Source of the DNA: Undaria pinnatifida
Lineage: Eukaryota > Sar > Phaeophyceae > Laminariales > Alariaceae
Assembly (NCBI GenBank): GCA_012845835.1
Contig: JABAKD010000001.1
Span: forward strand, 13,733,684 to 13,797,683
DNA: 64,000 bases
Direction: 5' to 3'
A program made the translations under genes and the position numbers. Every line of letters starts with the position of its first letter. Position 1 is the first letter of the stretch. Below, piece by piece: positions 57,345-64,000 of this stretch. The notes beneath the pieces are model-generated. The model worked only from the letters and a program-made list of their open reading frames with translations, had not been told where the DNA came from and searched no databases.

Positions 57345-57440
57345 TCGGTCGTTAAATCGACACACGACGTGTATGAAAATACGTTGAATTGTGGTGGGCG
57401 TAAGCTTTATTTTCCCCATTCGCCGGAGGATGAAAAAAAA
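57345..57440 (+). repeat. dispersed repeat family R3, copy 5
   Basis: TCGACACACGACGTGTATGA, AAATACGTTGAATTGTGGTG, AGCTTTATTTTCCCC and CGCCGGAGGATGAAAAAAAA, matching 27196-27300. Followed 60-90 bp later by an AT-rich segment. Confidence 0.75.
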
Positions 57441-57574
57441 AACAAGAGGTTTGGGACCTGGTAACAGGTATGTCGGTATACTATTGATGGTATGATAGTA
57501 TATTAAATAGGCCCTAGGGGTGTATATATATGTTTTGGACAGCAATATGGGAATGGTACCAGTCGTCATCACAC

Positions 57575-57712
57575 CTGGCTCGGCCACACCGCTGGAGTTG
57601 TCGCTGCTGTCGTACTCGAAGTCGTCGTCGTCGTCTTCGCTTTCGCTGTCGCTGTCGCCGCTGCTGTCGCTGCTGTCGTCATCGCTCTCGATTTTAGCGA
57701 TCCCACCGCCCT
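57575..57712 (-). CDS. candidate exon encoding an acidic Asp/Ser/Glu-rich segment
   Basis: On the minus strand a very good acceptor (T-run, then GCACGGCGCCCAG) and a donor CCAG|gtgtga bound 46 codons in phase 1 (in) and 1 (out). It reads GGGIAKIESDDDSSDSSGDS, then Glu/Asp/Ser repeats and SSGVAEPG. Codon periodicity and absence of stops fit coding. It lies downstream of the beta-helix exons on the same strand but its phase does not join directly to the exon ending at 60499. It may be a tail exon of that gene or of another. Confidence 0.4.
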
Positions 57713-57969
57713 CTGGGCGCCGTGCAGAAGACACCGCGGAGTTGGAAAAAAAAGTGTGCGATTGTACTTAGATACGATACGGATACACCGGACCGATGAT
57801 TGATTACGTTAAGGAGTTCCAACAGTAGACCGGCTTTATTGCGGTGGGAATACATTGCGGAATCTCCGGTTTGACCAGGAGTTTCTGGAACCTGTCAACT
57901 TTTACAGCCTGCCTTTCACTCCGAACGCATTGTAGTCGGAAGAAGCTTATTATTTAAAAAAAAAAGGAT

Positions 57970-58640
57970 ACACTGCAGCTGTGAGATCGAAGATTTCGTC
58001 GAAAATCATCTGTGCAAGCTGTGTGTGATATTCCGATTGGCTTAATGCATACCAACCCCGACAGGAAACATAACTTAGGGCGTGGGAGATAGTTGAAAAT
58101 ATGCGAAACGCCGATATATTTGGCAGGGTATGATAGACTAACATCCCCGGGTCGCTCAAAAAGATTTGTCAATCCTTGATCTATCTACGTGGAGATGCGG
58201 CCATCATTACCGATTCTTACGTTTATGGCAGCAGTACCGCATGGCATCATAATCAAAGTTGAGAATGTATGTTCTAGATGTTTTCTTGCTCAAGCCTGTA
58301 GTTCTTGTCGGACCAGTGCCGACAAACTACATGCTCTGCTTATCGTTCTATCGGTAAAATCACCACCCAAGAACAGTCCGCACGACGGGTAAGCCCGTTT
58401 CGCCTTCGAGGATCAAGCAACGGGATGCTTCTTTATTCTTGCTTTAGCATATTTTTGCCCAAATCCCTTCGATTGTCTTCGTGCGTTTCCTTCACCCTTT
58501 TCCGTCCTTGGGGGACGTAACTCAGACCCGGAGTCACTAGGCAAGGCTCGCCTCACCCCTCCCCACTACGGTACGTGCCTCTTCGCTTTTATCGCGAGAA
58601 TATTCCAGCCATTTCTTCCCTCCTCGTCGACTCGCAGCAA
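57970..58640. other. R2 fragment, unique DNA and SINE-like fragment
   Basis: 57970-58030 is an R2 piece (GCAGCTGTGAGATCGAAGAT, TGCAAGCTGTGTGTGAT). 58030-58500 looks unique. 58505-58640 matches the 6428-6670 SINE-like body (AACTCAGACCCGGAGTCACT, TACGGTACGTGCC), in minus orientation. Confidence 0.55.
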
Positions 58641-58784
58641 AATTCATTGACATTATCGCCACACTCGAGGGTGGAGGTTAACTTGTGCTTTCATCTGTGT
58701 CGTACGTCATTGGATTTTTACACCATCCAAAGCTGGCTTCAGTGGGGGTGGGCTTGCTCATTTGTTGCTGGCCTTCAGTCATTT

Positions 58785-58980
58785 GACCATTGACCACGCA
58801 TCCCTTCGAGACGGAGCGCGCTGTTCCTACTCCCAATAGAGACATCTCCAACATTTCGGCGCTCACTACGCCTCTTCCACATGCTACATAGAAAATGTTT
58901 GCTTATCCTATCGTCGTCATGTTTCGCCGTCTGCGGCCACCATTTATCTCCTAGGATAGCGACCGTTTTCTCGCTACTCT
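58785..58980 (+). repeat. dispersed repeat family R6, copy 2
   Basis: Matches 19050-19250: ATTGACCACGCATCCCTTCG, AGACGGAGCGCGCTGTTCCT, GCGGCCACCATTTATCTCCT, AGGATAGCGACCGTTTTCTC. Confidence 0.65.
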
Positions 58981-59054
58981 CTAGTCTGCCAAACTGGCAT
59001 GGGGGGAGGGGTAGTACCCACATTTTCCCAGCCGGGTTTGAGCCATTCGCACGA

Positions 59055-59240
59055 GTGACTTTTCTTTTTTTTTCCTTCACACACATCTACTTTCCAGCTT
59101 CGGGACAAGCCGTGGTCATAGGCGTCGTCCCTTCTCCCACCCGGTTCTTGCCTTCGATTTTTATCGCGAATAGGGTTCAGCAACCCCACTACTCGTCGAT
59201 TTTTCATCTGGTGTTGACTTTACACCTCACTGACAAAATA
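59055..59240 (-). mobile_element. SINE-like body, minus orientation, 5'-truncated
   Basis: Plus-strand modules CCAGCTTCGGGACAAGCCGT, GGTCATAGGCGTCGTCCCTT, ACCCGGTTCTTGCCTTCGAT, AGGGTTCAGCAACCCCACT match 24640-24760 closely. The A-rich tail (plus T-run 59060-59082) is present; the tRNA-like head is missing. Confidence 0.55.
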
Positions 59241-59605
59241 GCCTTAGGCGATTTTTTTGGCGCAGCGTGGTGAAGTGAAAAACCACTCCATGGCGGATTT
59301 ATATGTCGCAAAAAAACTCAAACCTCAGCAAACGAGAAAGCGTAAGACCGCAACGAGAAGCAGGGGGTATCACTGGCGCGAATGACCTCGAACGAACCAC
59401 CGCAAGAAACAAAAACAAAAAAAAAAGTGACCCCCCCCCCGCTCACCGTAGCCTGGGACACTAGCAAATCAAAACAAAAAAATGGAACGCGCCAAAACCG
59501 ACACAGGCTCACTCACCTCCATCAAAGTCGAAGGCTGGCTGGGTGCACTCAGCCGTCGGGTCTATGTCTTCCCCCCCATCGCCTTTGACTTGTTCGGATT
59601 CGCCC

Positions 59606-60165
59606 ATGATACTGTTCTTGCAGATGAACCCTTGCGGGGATACCTAGCCAAAACCGAGGGGTTTTCATAAAATAGTTGTCGGCAGGTGGAGAGGGGGGGG
59701 GGGGGGGGTGAGGGTGCGATAATCGTTCTTGCAGATGAACCCTTGCGGGGATACCTAGCCAAAACCAAGGGGTTTTCATAAAATAGTTGTCGGCAGGTGG
59801 AGAGGGGGGGGGGGGGGGGGTGAGGGTGCGATGATCGTTCTTGAAGATGAACCCTTGCGGGGATATCTGGCCAAAACCGAGGGGTTTCAATAAAATAGTT
59901 GTCGGCAGGTGGGGTGGGGGGGGTGAGCGTGCGATAATCGTTCTTGCATATGAGCCCTTGTGGGGATACCTTGCCATGGTGAGGGGGCTCGACAAAAATG
60001 TCGCCGGGAGATGGGGGGGGGGTGAGGGCGCGATAATCGTTCTTGGAGATGAACCCCTACGGGGATACCTGGGCATCACGAGGGGTTTCCATAAAACAGT
60101 TGTCGGGAGAGGTGGGGGGGGGGGTGAGGTTGCGATAACCATCCGTCTTGCTATCCTTCACTCGA
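59606..60165 (+). repeat. ~118-bp tandem array with G-runs, five to six copies
   Basis: Unit: GATGAACCCTTGCGGGGATA, CCTAGCCAAAACCGAGGGG, TTTTCATAAAATAGTTGTCG, a G-run, GTGAGGGTGCGATAATCG. The pair AACCCTTGC...GAGGGGTTT can form a hairpin. The G-run varies from 7 to 18 between units. A diverged outlier is at 60260-60320, next to the ghost beta-helix exon. Confidence 0.92.
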
Positions 60166-60355
60166 GATCAATGGGTTTCGATAATGAAATGGCGGGACGG
60201 GGGTGGGTGGGGGGGGTGCGAATACTGGTAGTGTGTGCTCCTCATCGTTCGTGATATTCTTCTTGCAGATGATAAACCCTTGCTGTGACACCAGGCCGTC
60301 ACGAAAGCAAGGGGTTTCGATTCGACAGAGCAACTACGTAGTCATCATTCACGAC

Positions 60356-60408
60356 GAGCTTGATGGCAGGGCAAGAGTTGTCAACAATTAGGTTATCGTA
60401 TGCGGCGC
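60356..60408 (-). pseudogene. ghost copy of a beta-helix exon end
   Basis: Translates on the minus strand as AAYDNLIVDNSCPAIKLV, matching AYDNLMIDNSYAAIKLM of the live exon at 60499-60671. It begins mid-exon, shows no acceptor just upstream, and lacks the live donor. It lies about 146 bp 3' (on the minus strand) of the live copy, so it looks like a tandem duplication fragment. Confidence 0.65.
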
Positions 60409-60498
60409 ACATGGCACATTTTATCGGATGCTGGGCTTTTTAAGTCTGACGAAATCGGATTGCAATCGATTGTCGATACTATCAAACGCTGTACCCAC

Positions 60499-60671
60499 CA
60501 TGAGTTTGATGGCGGCATAAGAGTTGTCAATCATGAGGTTGTCGTAGGCTTCGTTGTCCACGCCGTACGTGTGTCCCATGATCTCGTGCCCTCCGAACCG
60601 GATAGCCGCGCCCACGTTGTTCTCGATGGTGTTGTAGCGGAAAATGTTGCCGTCGCCTCTTGCGTCAAGGC
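60499..60671 (-). CDS. beta-helix exon 3
   Basis: Acceptor GCTGCCAG and donor ATG|gtgggt. The first GC plus the preceding T gives Cys, so the protein reads DSACLDARGDGNIFRYNTIE, then NNVGAAIRFGGHEIM and AYDNLMIDNSYAAIKLM. Several beta-helix coils are visible. Phase 0 out. A partial ghost copy lies 146 bp downstream on the same strand. Confidence 0.88.
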
Positions 60672-63643
60672 CTGGCAGCGTGCATCAGGGGTCAGGTCAA
60701 GGGTGCATCTTTAGTCGACACGCGTAGGGAAAAAAGAAAAAACAAAGAGTGCGATCTCATCAGGCGGCTAGGATGAGAGTGCAGCAGTACGCGTATCACT
60801 GTGCTTCGCACGTGTGATACGGTTCTAAAGTTTAAAACGAAGGCGTGCACGGCAGTGGGGAGGGGGGGGGCAAGAGTCTGCTTCAGTGACCCCAGATCTG
60901 AGCTGCGACTAGGAAGGGAGACGGAGAAAGAAACAAATTCGCACATGACAATAAATGGGATGAGCAAAAATTAAGTAACAAGTCAAAACTGCAGGAAACC
61001 GCAATTCGGAATCATATCCTACCCCGTTGAAGTTGTAATATAGTTTCAGAACGTTATCCTCCGCCGGAACCCGCCCCGCAAGACTTGACCCGCTTTTGCC
61101 GTACACCATTTCCAGCACTTACTACAGTATCGAAAACGCGTCTTAGAAAAATAACTCAATTGGTTTAAGCGGCTACGCGCCCCGAAACGATATTGCAAAG
61201 ATGAGTGTCGACCCCAAATTCGTCGAACTCACGGCTGACGTCCTTGGAATGATTTTTATTAAATATCCTCCTTCCATGAACAAAAACATGGATTCGAGCT
61301 CGAGCGAATGAGACGGAACTCCGCGTCGCCACCACAATCCGAACTTTCAGCTTTCGCCAAGAAAGAAGCGCAGTATCGTATACATACCGTTTCTTGCTTT
61401 TTTGTCCTGTTTGTGGGTGCTGAGACTGACCCAGTTGCTCTGGCTACTACCAGGTACCTTTTTTGCATTTATTGAGTAAAAGTGTCGTCGTGATGTGTTG
61501 AAAATTCGCCACATCCGGGGGGAAAGAGCGATACGTCGAACGCGTGAAAACAGCATGCCATAATAGAGAGATTTTTCGATTTCCAAACTCTTGTCGTGTT
61601 TCAGGTTGGAAAAAAACTGTAAAAATAGTGTTGAAACTGACTAACATCCTAATAACCCGAGGCCATCAAACCAATAAGATTCCAAAAAAGAAGATTCCAA
61701 AAAATATTTCAAAATAACCAAATATGGTATACAGGAAAGAACATAATTATCTTGTCCAATATTTTTGTCCGATATTTTTCGTAGGATTGGGTTGGCCTTC
61801 GAGTGTGACGTTGGGCGATTTCAACACTGTTCCTGAGTATGTTTTCCTACCTAGCTGAAGTTGGCGCCTCGCAGCCGCGCCAACAGCCAACAAATTAGTA
61901 CTACCAATACGAAGGATGTGAGCCGGATCTCACCAATGGTCCGACTGTAGCGTTCTGCTGTCCTCGGGGAGGCCTTCTTAAGATTGGTGGCAGTCTTGTG
62001 GATGAAATGTGGTTCTCTTTTGCCCTATCAAAGATGGTATGTCGCAACCACCCTAACAGCCAACACATCGGTAGTATCAACACGCCGACTGTGACCTGTG
62101 TCTCAAAACGTCCGCCGAGAGCGTTCTCCAGGTCTTGGTAAGGGCATTTACAGAAAATAAGTGGCTGGCTTTGTTTCATTTACCCAACCAAAGATGGTGC
62201 ATACATTGCAGCCACCACAACACACGATCAAATCGGTAGTATAAAATTGACGGCTGCCCGCGCTGGATCTCAACTAGTCCGTCGCGAGCGTTTTGTGCCG
62301 TCCTTGGGATTTTTTTTTTTTTTTTCACAGATTGGTGGCTGGGTTGTAGATGAAATTGTTTCTCACTCACTGTCCCCCGGAAGCTGGAAAAAACTGGAAA
62401 AAAACCTTAGAGCAGGGAACTGCGTTAGCCCGAAATGCATTAGCTAAATAAGTAAGGAGACACATGCTAGATAGAGGTGCACGTTTTTGTTGTTCCGACC
62501 CTCCCCCTCCCCCCCTAGGCGAAGGTCCATGAAGGCATGTTTTTAGAAAAACCTGAAAACATGTACCTAGGTATGCAACCGATTAACGCAAAGAATGAAT
62601 GCCCCAGCTCCGGCAGATTTCGGGCTAAAAGAGCTCCATACCTCGCCCAAGAACAAAAAAACAACAACAACAACAAGAAAACGCTTAGAACCTATGTACG
62701 CTTCGAGTTACATTGCCCCAAACAAGAATAAAATGCCATTTTCGACGTGTTTTTTCTTTGCGGAAGTTAAGAAACCCCCGTCTTTGTTCAGAAAAAAGGT
62801 CTAGCAAAAACAAAAGTGATGCCCCTCCCCCCAATAGCACTATCAGTTGCGCGCGTCGTGCACTACTATCGGCGCGGGCGTCATGTACAACTCTCACATG
62901 CGGAGTCCGGGTCCTTCTGCCCGGTGCAATAGTTGTCCTCCACAAGGTTGTGGGTGGACCCCTCCTTGATGTCAATGCCCTCGTTGCCCTGCGCCGGGCA
63001 CGGTCATTGATGACGCGTTGTTGAAGAAAAAGCATGTTCATGTTTTAAAGCGGGAGGAGAGGACGGGGTTCATACTCCATCCATTCAGATGGCAAGCGCA
63101 CATGAGTCTAACTGGCCTCGAAGAAATGCGTGCGTATCTTACGGGTTCTAGGTCATGCTAGTATTTTGGTGTTATCTTCCTTATCCAAAACACTGGTACA
63201 AAATTTGAAGAATTCAGAGCAGGCTTGATATACACCCCAATATAACCCCCCCCCCCCCGCCTCCACTAACCTCCTCACCACCACCCCCACCCCCACCACT
63301 ACCACCACCACCACCACCACCACCGCCGCCACCACCACTCCCAACACCACCCCCACACCCACCACCGCTAACACCACCGCCACCAACACCATAAACACCA
63401 ACACCACCATCACCACCACCACCACCACCACCACCACCACTCCCACCACCACCCCCACCCCCACCACCGCCAACACCACCGCCACCAACACCACAAGCAC
63501 CAACACCACCAACACCACCTCAACCCCGAAAAGGAAACACGTTACCTGCGTGTCGAAGTGGTTCTTGAAGAAGTGGTTGAACTGGCTCTGATCGGGCTCA
63601 TCCGATGGGTTCTTGCCGTCCGCCCACTGGTTGGAAGACGTTC
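60499..63643 (-). CDS. right-handed parallel beta-helix protein (partial gene model, three exons)
   Basis: Exons on the minus strand: 63643-63546, 62988-62898 and 60671-60499; all phases agree. Joined translation runs through NQWADGKNPSDEPDQSQFNH, GNEGIDIKEGSTHNLVEDNY, CLDARGDGNIFRYNTIENNV, GAAIRFGGHEIMGHTYGVDN. The recurrent Asn/Gly-rich, strand-length repeat with GxDxxEGS and RYNTIENN motifs is typical of pectate-lyase-like parallel beta-helices (carbohydrate-active or adhesive secreted proteins). No catalytic residues can be assigned from this fragment. The N-terminus lies beyond 64000 and the C-terminal end is unresolved. Confidence 0.82.
60672..62897 (-). other. intron (2.2 kb) with SINE-like fragment and ~155-bp repeats
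   Basis: 60840-60965 carries a SINE-like body in plus orientation (CAGTGACCCCAGATCTGAGC, GGAAGGGAGACGGAGAAAG). An R2-like reverse piece lies at 61195-61255. 61878-62365 holds three diverged ~155-bp tandem units. Confidence 0.65.
61878..62365. repeat. ~155-bp tandem repeat, three diverged copies
   Basis: Shared modules: GCCAACACATCGGTAGTA, GATCTCACCAATGGTCCG-like, GAGCGTTCT, GATTGGTGGC and CAAAGATGGT. Identity is visibly lower than in the other arrays, so the array is old. Confidence 0.75.
62898..62988 (-). CDS. beta-helix exon 2
   Basis: Acceptor GCCCGGCGCAG, donor CAT|gtgaga; phase 0 in, phase 1 out. Thirty codons reading GNEGIDIKEGSTHNLVEDNY, CTGQKDPDSA, the clearest beta-helix coil of the gene. 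The donor is weak by consensus, but the split Cys codon rebuilt with exon 3 supports it. Confidence 0.88.
62989..63545 (-). repeat. intron with CCA microsatellite
   Basis: 63265-63525 is an imperfect CCA/ACC array (GGT on the sense strand) containing C-runs and CCAACACC variants. A C-run lies at 63247-63259. Minus-strand frames give poly-Val or poly-Gly and are not genes. Confidence 0.9.
63546..63643 (-). CDS. beta-helix exon 1 of those visible
   Basis: Acceptor ACCAAACCAG followed by GA (phase 1 in), donor CAG|gtaacg (phase 0 out). It reads TSSNQWADGKNPSDEPDQSQ, FNHFFKNHFDTQ and joins to GNEGIDIKEG. An internal acceptor at 63626 (phase 0) is possible. Upstream at about 63918-63984 a donor GAGG|gtaggt ends a phase-compatible stretch, GYIPNPIVWTILE, which may be the preceding exon but is unproven. 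Confidence 0.78.
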
Positions 63644-63774
63644 CTGGTTTGGTCAAAAGGCGGCGATGATGTGCGCGGAGTGAACGGAAACGATTACAAG
63701 CATTCCAAGAGTTTACTTAGTGGGGTGTACATATTCACGAGGGAAGTGCTGAACTGTTCTCGAGATAAAAAAGA

Positions 63775-63890
63775 CGGAGGAGAAGCGCCTTCTTAGTGAC
63801 CCCGGATCTGAGTTATGTCTAGGGAGGGAGGAGGAGAACCGAAAAGTGCGAAGATAATAGACGGGATGAGCAATACAAATATATGTATAT
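63775..63890 (+). mobile_element. SINE-like fragment, plus orientation
   Basis: AGTGACCCCGGATCTGAGTT, ATGTCTAGGGAGGGAGGAGG and ATAGACGGGATGAGCAA match 60885-60965 and, reversed, 6450-6480 and 58515-58545. Confidence 0.5.
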
Positions 63891-64000
63891 GTATTTTGGC
63901 GGTGCTCGGGTACCTACCCTCGAGTATGGTCCAAACAATCGGGTTGGGTATGTACCCGGGTAGCGTATACCCTACTCGATGCAAAATTTGATTGCTGATA

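Larger units (their letters stand above)
45927..57574. other. intergenic, satellite-rich zone between convergent genes
   Basis: Contains, in order, the ~65-bp array, R2 copies, G-runs (47815-47890), the 21/23-bp array, the GGAAGCTTCC array with telomeric tract, the CAGCAA array, an R5 element, a CCGACCCG block, poly-C/poly-G rich DNA (52360-52630, 52900-52920, 54260-54480, 54750-54770), the CCCTGA array and an R2 piece. An 84-codon open frame at 53805-54059 has no recognisable family. No convincing gene was found. Confidence 0.55.

Overview
The window is nuclear eukaryotic DNA from an intron-rich genome full of repeats. It holds two recognisable protein genes facing each other. Short exons (about 60-300 nt) sit in introns of up to several kb. 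The introns are packed with homopolymer G/C runs, trinucleotide microsatellites, minisatellites and many small dispersed repeats, some shaped like tRNA-derived SINEs. Intron density, base composition, an interstitial TTAGGG run and a parallel beta-helix gene would all fit a brown alga or related stramenopile. That assignment is inference; no marker gene fixes the organism. Nothing bacterial or viral was recognised. Plus-strand gene (about 1304-45926): a kinesin-3 family motor whose first exon or exons lie left of the window. I could chain 19 exons in which every exon-exon phase agrees, giving about 1910 codons to a stop at 45924-45926. They encode, in order, most of the motor domain (P-loop [11 protein letters not shown], switch I SSRSH, switch II DLAGSE, FVPYRNSVLT, neck), a coiled coil, a split FHA domain, the DWNFAQQELLE segment that follows FHA in kinesin-3 proteins, a very large low-complexity exon, more coiled coil, and Gly/Glu/Ala/Ser-rich tail exons. 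Motor and FHA exons are secure. Tail exons from 36218 on rest on splice sites, phase and coiled-coil character. Minus-strand gene (63643 down to 60499, continuing past the right edge): three phase-compatible exons of a right-handed parallel beta-helix protein. An acidic Ser/Asp/Glu-rich candidate exon at 57575-57712 may be its tail or another gene. Between the genes (about 46-57 kb) lies a satellite-like zone: a ~65-bp array, a 21/23-bp array of about 40 copies, a palindromic GGAAGCTTCC array split by an interstitial telomeric tract, a CAGCAA array and a CCCTGA hexamer array. The least expected signal is recurrent 'ghost exons'. Beside at least three kinesin exons (P-loop exon, exon ending 4259, coiled-coil exon at 17304) and one beta-helix exon there are tandem, decayed copies of the exon or its end with adjoining splice sequence. 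This suggests local tandem duplication repeatedly captured exon edges in these genes.
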